A stretch of DNA of 64,000 nucleotides from Bacillota bacterium. GTDB lineage: Bacteria > Bacillota > Negativicutes > Sporomusales > UBA7701. The stretch lies in NCBI GenBank assembly GCA_023415775.1, contig JAEZJM010000023.1:62001-126000 (forward strand), given 5' to 3'. The position numbers and the translations under genes are program-made. The notes below the pieces were generated by a model, which was not told the DNA's origin, searched no databases, and was given only the letters and a program-made list of their open reading frames with translations. Shown piece after piece: positions 26,820 through 34,562 of the stretch. Positions within the stretch are counted from its first letter, which is position 1; each line of letters opens with the position of its first letter.

Positions 26820-28154
26820 CTAAGCTTTATTACTGACAGCCTGGGAAACGGGAACCTCCTTCTTCACAAATGTCTCCACCGTGAAGCACAGCGCCAGCGT
26901 ACCTACCACCATGCCGCCGAAACACAGCCAGAAGGTGGAGGTATAAGCTTCCACCGGGAACTTGCCGGCCACCTTGCCGTAGCCGTCGAGAATGACGCCC
27001 ATATACTGCTGGAAGAAGGCGCCGCCCACGAAATAAAAGAGATTGAAAACGCCGATCGCCGTGCCCACGACCTTGCGCGGCAGGCGCTCGGTAAGGTGGG
27101 CGTAGTTGGTGATATAAGCGCCGCCGAAGCCGCCCATCAGGAAGCAGAACGCCGACATCGTCGCCGTGCTCCAGCCGGTCGGGCTGAGGGCGATATACAG
27201 CCAGCCCAGCGTATACACCGCCGCGCCGGTGATAACCACCTTCTTGCGGCTATGGACGATCCGGTCGGAAACCCAGCCATGGATCGGGCAGCCGCAGATC
27301 ATGCCGATCGCCCACCACGACAGCACGTTCGAAGCCGCCTGCTTTGTCCAGCCGAACGTATCCATCATATAAGGCACCGCCCACAGTCCCTGGAAACCCA
27401 TCATCGGCCCGTAGACCGCGAAAGCGTACACGGCCAGCCACGGGAAATTGCGGTTGGTCACCGCGATCTTGATCGCCTCGCCCAGCTTGATGCTCTCGTC
27501 GCGGGCCACCTCGGCCGCGTCGACCCTGATGCCGTCCACCTCGTTCAGCGACGGCAGACCCATATCCTGCGGCCGGTTGCGGACCAGCAGATACGTGGCC
27601 GCCGCCAGGATGACGGTGATCGCCCCGAGATAGTAGAAAGCCTCCCGCCAGCCGGTCATCGACACGAACTTCGCGAGCGGAGCGGCGGCGCCCAGAGCGC
27701 CGATATTGCCCACCGTCAATAGGATGCCGGTCAGCGTCGAAAACTCATGCGCCCTAAACCACTGGGCCTGAATCTTCATTATCGGGATGTAGACCACGGC
27801 CACGCCGATACCCATCATCACCCGGCCGATGATCGCCCAGTCGTAGCTCTGCGCGATCCCGAACATCGCCGTACCGACGCCGGCGACGATGAAGAAGATC
27901 GTCACCGCCAGGCGTGGCCCGAGGAAGTCCGAGAAAATCCCGGAGGGTATTTGCATGGCGGCGTAAGGATAGAAATAGGCCGCAGACAGAAGTCCCAGGC
28001 TGGCGGCGCTGATGTTGAACGCCTTCATCAGCTCCGGCGCCACCACCGCCGGCGCCACCCGGTCGAAGTACACGAAGAAATACACGAACCACAGCGTTAC
28101 CAGACAAACCCACCGATAACTGAGGACCTTAGCTCTTTGCTGCTCGGTTACCAT
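26820..28154 (-). CDS. MFS transporter, probable carboxylate importer
   Basis: Major facilitator protein of 444 aa with 12 predicted helices. The ATG at 28152-28154 (MVTEQQRAKVLSYRW) is six nt after AAGGGGG. Family features include FVYFDRVAPAVVAPEL in helix 1 and the loop 2-3 segment GIFSDFLGPRLAVT. GRVMMGIGVAVVYIPIMKIQAQWF follows, and helix 8 has CGCPIHGWVSDRIVHSRK. Best resemblance is to anion:cation symporters/oxalate-formate-like carriers. It is the first gene behind a canonical -24/-12 promoter, so substrate import and metabolism are co-induced. Substrate unknown; a C4 hydroxy-acid is a guess from the neighbouring enzymes. Confidence 0.9.
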   Translation of the reverse strand: MVTEQQRAKVLSYRWVCLVTLWFVYFFVYFDRVAPAVVAPELMKAFNISAASLGLLSAAYFYPYAAMQIPSGIFSDFLGPRLAVTIFFIVAGVGTAMFGIAQSYDWAIIGRVMMGIGVAVVYIPIMKIQAQWFRAHEFSTLTGILLTVGNIGALGAAAPLAKFVSMTGWREAFYYLGAITVILAAATYLLVRNRPQDMGLPSLNEVDGIRVDAAEVARDESIKLGEAIKIAVTNRNFPWLAVYAFAVYGPMMGFQGLWAVPYMMDTFGWTKQAASNVLSWWAIGMICGCPIHGWVSDRIVHSRKKVVITGAAVYTLGWLYIALSPTGWSTATMSAFCFLMGGFGGAYITNYAHLTERLPRKVVGTAIGVFNLFYFVGGAFFQQYMGVILDGYGKVAGKFPVEAYTSTFWLCFGGMVVGTLALCFTVETFVKKEVPVSQAVSNKA

Positions 28155-28202
28155 TGACATCCCCCTTCGCATATTGATTGGCGCCATTGTTGTGAATAGT
28201 CT

Positions 28203-28217
28203 GCAAATTCGGTGCCA
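28203..28217 (-). promoter_or_regulatory. Sigma-54 (-24/-12) promoter of the MFS-CoA transferase operon
   Basis: Minus-strand TGGCAC-CGAAT-TTGC (28217-28203) matches the RpoN consensus TGGCAC-N5-TTGC exactly. It lies 49 bp upstream of the MFS start codon. Transcription needs an activator; the adjacent gene encodes one. Confidence 0.93.
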
Positions 28218-28271
28218 ACCAGGGGGCTGCCCGCGGATGTGCGAAAAATCACAAACCCGCCGCCGGGCTTC

Positions 28272-28287
28272 GTTGCGTTACCGCAAC
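28272..28287. promoter_or_regulatory. Putative activator-binding site (UAS) of the MFS operon
   Basis: Perfect palindrome GTTGCG-TTAC-CGCAAC, about 60 bp upstream of the -24/-12 promoter. The same half-sites recur three times upstream of the other sigma-54 promoter at 32.7 kb, which makes a shared regulator-binding site likely. An adjacent AAATTAG/CTAATTT hairpin (28288-28309) overlaps the activator gene's stop codon. Confidence 0.75.
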
Positions 28288-28302
28288 AAATTAGTTTGCA
28301 TG

Positions 28303-30441
28303 CTAATTTTTCCCGTTGAAAATATACGGCGGCTGTTGCGGATATTCAACGCCCGCCCTGATCTTGTGTTTATCCGCCTTGCGCAGCAGCGTCGAAGGAT
28401 CGATCCCCAAAGCCCGGGCGGCCTGCCGGAGGCTCCTCGACATCCGCAGCGACTGCTCTATCACGTCTTTCTCCACCATATCCAAAACATCCTTCAGCGG
28501 CAAAACAACCGTCCCGCGGGCGAGCGACGACGACGACGCGGCCTGCCGCTGGAAATTGCCGGGCAGATCCTCGCAAGAAATGATCTCCTGCCGGGAAGTG
28601 ATGACGATCCGCTCAAGCACGTTGATCAGCTCGCGGACATTCCCCGGCCACGCATAATTCGTGAACGCCTCGATAACCTCGGGCGAAAGCTTCTTATCGG
28701 TATGATACTTTTCGTTCATCTTGGCCAGAAACTCGGCCGTCAGCACCGCGATATCCTGCGGCCGCTCGCGCAGTGGCGGAACATAAAGGGGCACGATGTT
28801 TATCCGGTAGAATAGATCCTCGCGAAAATGGCCAGCTTTGACCTCGGCCTCCAGATCGCGGTTGGTGGCGAACAGCAGCCGGGCGTCGAACTTTACCGGC
28901 CGGCTGCCGCCGACCTTGAAAAACTCCTGATCCTGCAGGGCGCGGAGCAGCTTGGCCTGGATGCTGCCCGGCAGTTCGCCGATCTCGTCCATAAACAGCG
29001 TGCCGCTGCTCGCGATCTCGAAAACCCCCGGCTTGCCGCCGCGCCGCGCGCCGGTGAACGCACCGTCGCTGTAGCCGAACAGCTCCGATTCCAGCAGCGT
29101 CTCCGGGATCGCCGCGCAATTAATCTTGATAAACGGGCCGTTGCGGCGGGTGCTGTTCTCGTGGATAAAATTGGCCAGCACTTCCTTACCCACGCCCGAC
29201 TCGCCCTGCACGAGCACCGGCGTATCTACCGCCGCCACCCTCAGAGCCAGGTCGTACACCCGCTGCATCGCCGCGCTGCGGAACGTGCCGCTCGTCGTCG
29301 CCACCTCGGCCTTGAGACGCGCCAGCTCGGAGAAATACATCTCCTTCAGGCGGTTGACCTCCTCAAGCTCCTGCTTGAGAGCCGACAGTTCGGACAAATC
29401 GCGGACATTGGTCACGATCCGCACCACCGAACCGTTCTCGTCGAACACCGGCGTACCGGTCAGCGCCACCTGCTTGCCGTTCACCCGGCAGGAAATCGAG
29501 CACGGCTTGCGGTCATGGCGCACCTTCGTCGCCACCTTGGCGCCCAGATGGTGTTCCTGCCCCACCTCGTCCTTGCCGTTTGCCGCCGCCTGGGGCGGGT
29601 TGAGCCCCAGCAGCTTGACGGTCGCGGCGTTCACCTTGCGGATGACGCCGTCGGCGTCGGTGACCAGAATGCCGTCGTACGAGCAGCTGATGACCGCGTC
29701 CAGCTCCTTATAAAGCTGTTTGACCACCCCCAGCTCGTCGGCCAGGCTCTCGATCTCGCTGAACGGCTGGAAAGACGCCACCGCGCCGATGATATCGCTG
29801 CCGTCCATGATCGGGGCGGCGTGGGCGATATAAGAGTTGCCGTTGATCGTATTCTTGAAATTGCGGATCACCCGGCCGGTCGTCAGCACCTCGGAAACGG
29901 CGCAGTTCGGGATGAAATCCGACACATCGCCGCCGATCACCTGCTTGGCCTTCAGGCGGAGAACCTTCTCCGCCGCCGGGTTGATGAACGTGATATAGCC
30001 GTGGGGATTGACAGCCACGATCCCGTGGGGCGTCGCCTCAAGCACCGCCTTCAGCTCCTGGCGGGCGTGCACGAACGTCGTCTTGAAACCGCGGATGATG
30101 TCGCTCTTGGTGAGCATGCCGACCAGGTTGCCGTCGGCATCAACCACCGGCAGCCGTTTCTGGGGAAAACCGCACGTCTCCTCCAGCAACGTATCGTCCT
30201 TGATAACCGTCACCTCGCGCTGCATCAGCTCCCTGACCGGCAGCGCCAGCTTGCCCTCGTCCGCCACCACCTGAAAAAGATGCTTCACCGTGAACAAGCC
30301 GCACACCCGGCCGACGGCGTCCACCACCGGAACGCCCTTCACCTTATGTTTCCTCAGCAACTGGACGGCCTCGGTGACAGGCACCCACTCCGTCACCGTC
30401 AGCACCTCGCGGGTCATAACATCTTTCACGAACATTCGCAT
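28303..30441 (-). CDS. Sigma-54-dependent transcriptional activator with CBS and PAS sensory domains
   Basis: Enhancer-binding protein of about 712 aa. Order: two CBS repeats at ~1-110 (KVKGVPVVDAVGRVCGLFT, KRLPVVDADGNLVGMLTKSD), a PAS domain at ~125-230 (AVLEATPHGIVAVNPHGYI), a second PAS at ~250-350 (VISCSYDGILVTDADGVIRK), then a coiled coil. The AAA+ domain has Walker A GESGVGKE, GAFTGARRGG for sigma-54 contact and FMDEIGELPGSIQAKLLRAL. The Fis-type helix-turn-helix is at the C-terminus (LRQAARALGIDPSTLLRK). CBS domains suggest sensing of adenylates or CoA-type ligands. Start ATG at 30441 (or 30435) behind AGGGA. It lies between etfA and the MFS operon on the same strand and presumably activates both sigma-54 promoters. 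Confidence 0.95.
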   Translation of the reverse strand: MRMFVKDVMTREVLTVTEWVPVTEAVQLLRKHKVKGVPVVDAVGRVCGLFTVKHLFQVVADEGKLALPVRELMQREVTVIKDDTLLEETCGFPQKRLPVVDADGNLVGMLTKSDIIRGFKTTFVHARQELKAVLEATPHGIVAVNPHGYITFINPAAEKVLRLKAKQVIGGDVSDFIPNCAVSEVLTTGRVIRNFKNTINGNSYIAHAAPIMDGSDIIGAVASFQPFSEIESLADELGVVKQLYKELDAVISCSYDGILVTDADGVIRKVNAATVKLLGLNPPQAAANGKDEVGQEHHLGAKVATKVRHDRKPCSISCRVNGKQVALTGTPVFDENGSVVRIVTNVRDLSELSALKQELEEVNRLKEMYFSELARLKAEVATTSGTFRSAAMQRVYDLALRVAAVDTPVLVQGESGVGKEVLANFIHENSTRRNGPFIKINCAAIPETLLESELFGYSDGAFTGARRGGKPGVFEIASSGTLFMDEIGELPGSIQAKLLRALQDQEFFKVGGSRPVKFDARLLFATNRDLEAEVKAGHFREDLFYRINIVPLYVPPLRERPQDIAVLTAEFLAKMNEKYHTDKKLSPEVIEAFTNYAWPGNVRELINVLERIVITSRQEIISCEDLPGNFQRQAASSSSLARGTVVLPLKDVLDMVEKDVIEQSLRMSRSLRQAARALGIDPSTLLRKADKHKIRAGVEYPQQPPYIFNGKN

Positions 30442-30524
30442 CACGTCCCTAAAAATCGCTAGACGTTCCACTATATTCCGTTAATTACCAGAATATTCCT
30501 GCGAATGGTGCGAGTCCGGCGAAA

Positions 30525-31712
30525 TTAATCTTTCAGCTTGGCGATAATCGCCGGGATAACCTCGTACAGGTCGCCGACGATACCGTAATGGGCCACCTTG
30601 AAAATCGGCGCATCCGGGTCCTTGTTGATCGCGATGATCATATCCGACGTCTGCATGCCCGCCAGGTGCTGGATGGCGCCCGAAATGCCGCACGCGAAAT
30701 AAATCTTCGGCCCGACCGTCTTGCCCGTCTGCCCCACCTGATGGGGGTACGGCTTCCAGCCCGCGTCCACCGCCGCGCGCGAAGCGCCCACCGTGCCGCC
30801 GAGCGCGTCCGCCAGGTCCTGGATCAGCTTGAACCCTTCCGGGTTGCCCAGGCCGCGGCCGCCCGACACGATGATCTCGGCGTCCTCCAGGTTGCAGCTC
30901 GTCGTGCACACCTGGATAACATCCTCCAGCTTCGTGCGCACATCGGCCGCCGCCAGCGTTATGCTCTCGCGCACCAGCGCGCCGCTCTTGCCGTAATCGG
31001 GCTGCGGCTTCTTGAACACCTTCGGCCGCACCGTGCCCATCTGCGGCCGGCGGTCGGGGCAGAAGATCGTCGCCATGATATTGCCGCCGAAGGCCGGACG
31101 CGTCCAGGCCACCAGCTTCGTCTCCGGGTCGATGCTCAGGCCGGTGCAGTCGGCCGTCAGGCCGGTCTTCACCCTGGCCGCCACGCGCGGGCCCAGGTCG
31201 CGGCCGTCGTTCGTCGCCCCCAGCAATATCACCGACGGATTGTACTTCCCGATCAGCGCCGTGAACGCCGCCGCGTAGCCGTCGGTATTGTAATCCTTCA
31301 GCAGCGCGTGCTCCACCAGATAAACCTTGTCGGCGCCGCTGGCGAAAACCTCCTTGGCCAGCCCGGCCACATCGTCGCCGATGACCACCCCGGCCAGCTC
31401 CTCGCCCAGCTCGTCGGCCAGCTTGCGGCCCTCGCCCACCAGCTCCAGCGACACATTGCGGATATGGCCGCCGCGCTGCTCGATGAACACCCACACGCCG
31501 CTGGCGGCGCTGTCCGCCTCCTTCTTCGCCCCGCCCGCCGGAGCATCCGACACAATCGCCCCCACCGGGCAGCTATCCACACACGCGCCGCACGAAGTGC
31601 AGGCGTCGGTAATCCTCGCCTTGCCGTTCTCCAGCACGATCGCCCCGAAGGGGCAGGTGCCGACGCACGCGCCGCAGCCGATACATTCTTCAGTCTTAAT
31701 CATAATCGCCAT
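30525..31712 (-). CDS. etfA: Electron-transfer flavoprotein alpha subunit with N-terminal 2[4Fe-4S] ferredoxin domain
   Basis: FAD-binding EtfA of 395 aa. An N-terminal ferredoxin module carries C10, C13, C16, C20 and C38, C41, C44, C48 in two CxxCxxCxxxC motifs, then a linker and the EtfA body. The C-terminal FAD domain is intact (SGGRGLGNPEGF, SRAAVDAGWKPYPHQVGQTGKTV split around the flavin loop, FACGISGAIQHLAGM, INKDPDAPIFKVAHYGIVGD). This extended form is known from the caffeyl-CoA reductase complex (CarE) of Acetobacterium and some clostridial Etfs, where it serves electron bifurcation with ferredoxin. Downstream of etfB with 15 bp between. Confidence 0.96.
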   Translation of the reverse strand: MAIMIKTEECIGCGACVGTCPFGAIVLENGKARITDACTSCGACVDSCPVGAIVSDAPAGGAKKEADSAASGVWVFIEQRGGHIRNVSLELVGEGRKLADELGEELAGVVIGDDVAGLAKEVFASGADKVYLVEHALLKDYNTDGYAAAFTALIGKYNPSVILLGATNDGRDLGPRVAARVKTGLTADCTGLSIDPETKLVAWTRPAFGGNIMATIFCPDRRPQMGTVRPKVFKKPQPDYGKSGALVRESITLAAADVRTKLEDVIQVCTTSCNLEDAEIIVSGGRGLGNPEGFKLIQDLADALGGTVGASRAAVDAGWKPYPHQVGQTGKTVGPKIYFACGISGAIQHLAGMQTSDMIIAINKDPDAPIFKVAHYGIVGDLYEVIPAIIAKLKD

Positions 31713-31727
31713 TTGTCCCGCTCCTCC

Positions 31728-32510
31728 CTAAACGATCTTCAATTCCCGCAGTTTTTCCACCAGGGCGGCGGCCGCCTCGCGCGGTTCGCCTTCGATAATC
31801 TCCCCGTGCACCTGGCGCTGCGGGGTGAAAATGCGCTTCACCTTGGTCGGCGAGCCGTTCAGGCCGAGGCAGTCGGGGTCGACATCCAGATCGGCGGCCG
31901 TCCACACCGGGATCTCCGTCCGGTTGGCCTTCATCGTGCCCTTCACCGTCGGATAGCGCGGCTCGATCGCCGTCTTGATAATCGTCACCACCGCCGGCAA
32001 CTGGGTCGAAATCACATCATAGCCCTCGTCGTGCTCGCGCTGGGCCTTCACCTTCGTGCCGTCGATTTCCACGCTCGCAGCGTAAGTCACCTGCGTCCAG
32101 CCGAGGTGCTCGGCCATCTCCGGGCCCACCTGGGCGGTGTCGCCGTCGATCGCCTGCTTGCCGCACAGGATAAGGTCGGCGTTCCCCAGCTTGCGGACCG
32201 CCGCCGCCAGCGTATACGAAGTCGCCAGCGTATCGGCGCCGCCGAACGCCCGGTCGCTCACCAGCACCGCCGCGTCCGCGCCCATCGCCAGGCACTCCTT
32301 CAGCGCGTCCTTCGCCTGGGGCGGCCCCATGCTAATCACCGTCACCCGGCCGCCGTGCTTCTCCTTCAGCTGCAGGCCGATCTCCAGCGCGAACTTATCG
32401 AAGGGGTTGACGATGCTCGGCACCCCCTGCCTGATCAGCGTGTTCGTAACCGGGTCGATCTTGACCTCGGTCGTATCGGGAACCTGTTTCACGCAAACGA
32501 CTATTTCCAT
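31728..32510 (-). CDS. etfB: Electron-transfer flavoprotein beta subunit
   Basis: Partner of EtfA, 260 aa, carrying the second flavin or AMP site. Typical start MEIVVCVKQVPDTTEVKIDP, then NPFDKFALEIGLQLKEK, MGADAAVLVSDRAFGGADTLATSYTLAAA split over the nucleotide loop, and LILCGKQAIDGDTAQVGPEMAEHL. AGGAGG lies 7-12 nt upstream of the ATG. It is the first gene behind the second sigma-54 promoter. The likely partner is the acyl-CoA dehydrogenase at 22.5 kb, so the pair would couple enoyl-CoA reduction to NADH and ferredoxin (inference). Confidence 0.96.
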   Translation of the reverse strand: MEIVVCVKQVPDTTEVKIDPVTNTLIRQGVPSIVNPFDKFALEIGLQLKEKHGGRVTVISMGPPQAKDALKECLAMGADAAVLVSDRAFGGADTLATSYTLAAAVRKLGNADLILCGKQAIDGDTAQVGPEMAEHLGWTQVTYAASVEIDGTKVKAQREHDEGYDVISTQLPAVVTIIKTAIEPRYPTVKGTMKANRTEIPVWTAADLDVDPDCLGLNGSPTKVKRIFTPQRQVHGEIIEGEPREAAAALVEKLRELKIV

Positions 32511-32694
32511 GCTATATCCTCCTTCGGTTCGATGATTTCTTTAGTCGGTCAAGCCGTATTCTCTCAGCAACCCCTCCGCTCCCCACAGGCGTTTAGCCCA
32601 CATTTCCCCAAAATATATTTTGCACGCAAAACATATTACGCAAAATTATTTCGCCCAATGCAAAAAAATTCCTCCTTTTCGAGGAAAATATATA

Positions 32695-32709
32695 GCAAAT
32701 ATCGTACCA
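32695..32709 (-). promoter_or_regulatory. Sigma-54 (-24/-12) promoter of etfBA
   Basis: Minus-strand TGGTAC-GATAT-TTGC (32709-32695) keeps the invariant GG and GC with 10-nt spacing. It is about 185 bp upstream of etfB, giving a leader of roughly 170 nt. One base differs from the TGGCAC consensus. Confidence 0.8.
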
Positions 32710-32755
32710 CCCGCCACAAAAGCCGGTGTGTCAAGCTTTTGCCCTCCCGCCAAAC

Positions 32756-32832
32756 GTTGCCGGCGCGCAACGCGGCCGGAAAATGCCCCCTATTCCGTTG
32801 CGCCCACGCAACAACCGTTGCGCCTGGGCAAC
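32756..32832. promoter_or_regulatory. Triple activator-binding array upstream of the etfBA promoter
   Basis: Three palindromes share the half-sites seen at 28272: GTTGCC-GGCG-CGCAAC (32756-32771), GTTGCG-CCCA-CGCAAC (32797-32812) and GTTGCG-CCTG-GGCAAC (32817-32832). Start-to-start spacings are 41 and 20 bp, about four and two helical turns, so all sites face the same side of the DNA. Position 50-135 bp upstream of the -24 box suits a bacterial enhancer. Confidence 0.75.
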
Positions 32833-32892
32833 GGCCCAAGTATATTACGCCCCGTTATGGCGATAATGAAATCATACTGGGAGGGCGAGGCC

Positions 32893-33474
32893 ATGGCTTC
32901 TATCGGCAAATTCATCGGCCGGCTGCTCGGCGATGGCGACAGGGCGCTGCACGATTGGGTGCTCGCCCTGCTGGAAATCCGGCCGGGCGACACCGTGCTC
33001 GAAATCGGCTGCGGCCCCCGCGCGGCGATGAAGAGAATCGTCACAACCTACAAGGATGTTTTCGTCGTGTGCGTGGACGCCTCCGAGGAAGCGGCCGGGG
33101 AGGCGTGGCGGCGAAACGCGCGGGCCATCAAAGCCGGGCGGGCGATGCTGGTGCGGACGGATATCGCCCGTGCCCTGCCTGCTTTCGCCGTGCTGTTCGC
33201 CAGGGCGGTGGCGGTAAACGCGGCCATCCCGGACGATAAGGCGGCCGATATCCTCAAAGTCGTCAGAAAGTCGCTCGCGCCGGGCGGCAAGCTAGCGGTG
33301 GCGGTGCAGCCCCCTGAAAAAGAGGCAAGCGAAGCCTACGTCCGCCTGCTCGGCAAGGACCTCCGCCGCCAGCTCGAAGCCGCCGGGTTCGCGACCGTCA
33401 GGCTGCACGAAAAAACCCTCGGTTCCGCCGCCGCCGTCTGTGTGACGGGGGTAAATCCTAAAAACGGGAGATAA
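32893..33474 (+). CDS. Class I SAM-dependent methyltransferase
   Basis: Small Rossmann-fold methyltransferase, 193 aa, starting at ATG 32893 behind GGGAGGG. Motif I is VLEIGCGPRAAMKRIV, followed by a strand with the acidic residue FVVCVDASEEA. LKVVRKSLAPGGKLAVAVQPP is the post-motif region. Substrate unknown. Divergent from etfB across the enhancer region, with its own terminator. No sign of belonging to the fermentation regulon. Confidence 0.85.
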   Translation: MASIGKFIGRLLGDGDRALHDWVLALLEIRPGDTVLEIGCGPRAAMKRIVTTYKDVFVVCVDASEEAAGEAWRRNARAIKAGRAMLVRTDIARALPAFAVLFARAVAVNAAIPDDKAADILKVVRKSLAPGGKLAVAVQPPEKEASEAYVRLLGKDLRRQLEAAGFATVRLHEKTLGSAAAVCVTGVNPKNGR

Positions 33475-33506
33475 AAAGCACCCAATAAAAGGGTGCTTTG
33501 CTTTTG
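33475..33506 (+). terminator. Intrinsic terminator of the methyltransferase gene
   Basis: Stem AAAGCACCC / GGGTGCTTT with a 7-nt A-rich loop, followed by GCTTTTG, immediately after the stop codon. Confidence 0.85.
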
Positions 33507-33516
33507 TATTTTGTTG

Positions 33517-33726
33517 GGCGGAGGACGCAGGCTACTGCGCCGACGCTCCGGCCGAACGCGCTGTAAGGCGCGCGCCGACTCCGCCGTACCGTCCGCAAAA
33601 GTCGCATCCGGCTCCTTGCGGACTAGACCGACCATCCACGGTCGGTCTTACGGTGTCGTTAGCGGCGTATCGCGCCAACGGCGCGTATCAGCCTCCGCCA
33701 CGGCGCATACGCCTGCGTCCTCCGCC
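33517..33726. repeat. Family B structured intergenic element, copy 3
   Basis: About 210 bp. Both outer arms read GGCGGAGGACGCAGGC (the right one in reverse complement), a perfect 16-bp match, extended by TGCGCC. The interior contains the hairpin CCGACC-ATCCAC-GGTCGG and TTACGGTGTCGTTAGCGGC, the reverse complement of the family core. It separates the methyltransferase gene from the AT-rich orphan. Confidence 0.75.
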
Positions 33727-33780
33727 GCCTCCAGCGTGCTTGATACTAATACAGATAGTGGTAGCTAAAATAACTAAGCC

Positions 33781-34509
33781 TTATAGCAATAACGGTTCCA
33801 TAGCTTTATAATCAATTCTGGTCGAATGCATTACTTCAATGCATTCAAACCAATCGTTGTTAGATAATATCTCAAAAAACCTATTGCTGCATCCAACTAC
33901 AGTAAATTGTAAATCGTAGTCAGTATTAATACAAAACTCTTTGTCCCTAGGCCAAATATAAGTCGGAGAGTATTTTTCTCTTTCACTATATTTCTTGATT
34001 GTTTTGAATTTCATGGCAACAAGCATTTCATCTGATTTTCCTTCAAACAATAATTCTGTAAAGTCACTAGTCTTCATATAGTCAAAAAAGAAATAATAGC
34101 TCTGTTTCGACATTTTTCCTAGCAGACTAATTACTTCATTAAGGCACCGTTCTTCCATGCATCCTTCATGGGGTCCTATTAAATACCGAGGCCATTTTCT
34201 CTCAAATGCACTATAGAAAGCCCATGAGTTGATTTCGGGTTTAAACTCTATACATAATTCGGCGGCAAGTTGTCGCCAAAGTACCCGCTCACCAGGAACT
34301 CCTTCAGTATCCTCATTGTCTTCCCACGTTAGTTTTTTATCTATAACAAACCTGTCTTTATATATCGGATGGAGTATTTTCAGATATTTGTCAAACCTAT
34401 CCGGTAATAGATTCCCTATAATATTTCCTTCCCAAAATTCGTTTTTTTCTTTCATTGGTAATATTCCTTCTTTAATCCAATCAAATTCTTGTGAATTCCC
34501 TATCTGCAT
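33781..34509 (-). CDS. AT-rich hypothetical cytosolic protein
   Basis: Not assigned to a function. The ATG at 34507-34509 follows GGGGAGGTGAACGGC and gives 242 aa. Conserved-looking segments are FDWIKEGILPMKEKNEFW, IIGNLLPDRFDKYLKILHPIY, RVLWRQLAAELCIEF and WPRYLIGPHEGCMEE. I have a vague memory of similar orphan proteins in Bacillus-group genomes. No signal peptide or membrane helix. Codon use is AT-rich against its surroundings, and a family B element lies directly past its 3' end, as with the other AT-rich gene at 21.7 kb. Probably horizontally acquired; an immunity-type role is possible but unsupported. Confidence 0.78.
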   Translation of the reverse strand: MQIGNSQEFDWIKEGILPMKEKNEFWEGNIIGNLLPDRFDKYLKILHPIYKDRFVIDKKLTWEDNEDTEGVPGERVLWRQLAAELCIEFKPEINSWAFYSAFERKWPRYLIGPHEGCMEERCLNEVISLLGKMSKQSYYFFFDYMKTSDFTELLFEGKSDEMLVAMKFKTIKKYSEREKYSPTYIWPRDKEFCINTDYDLQFTVVGCSNRFFEILSNNDWFECIEVMHSTRIDYKAMEPLLL

Positions 34510-34562
34510 GCCGTTCACCTCCCCAATAATTATCGAATAAATACCAAATTTTAAGCCCATTA

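Noticed and set aside
32520..32695. Other GC-N10-GG spacings upstream of etfB as sigma-54 promoters
   Set aside because: Spacing is 9 or 12 nt rather than 10 in each case; only the site at 32695-32709 keeps the required geometry.
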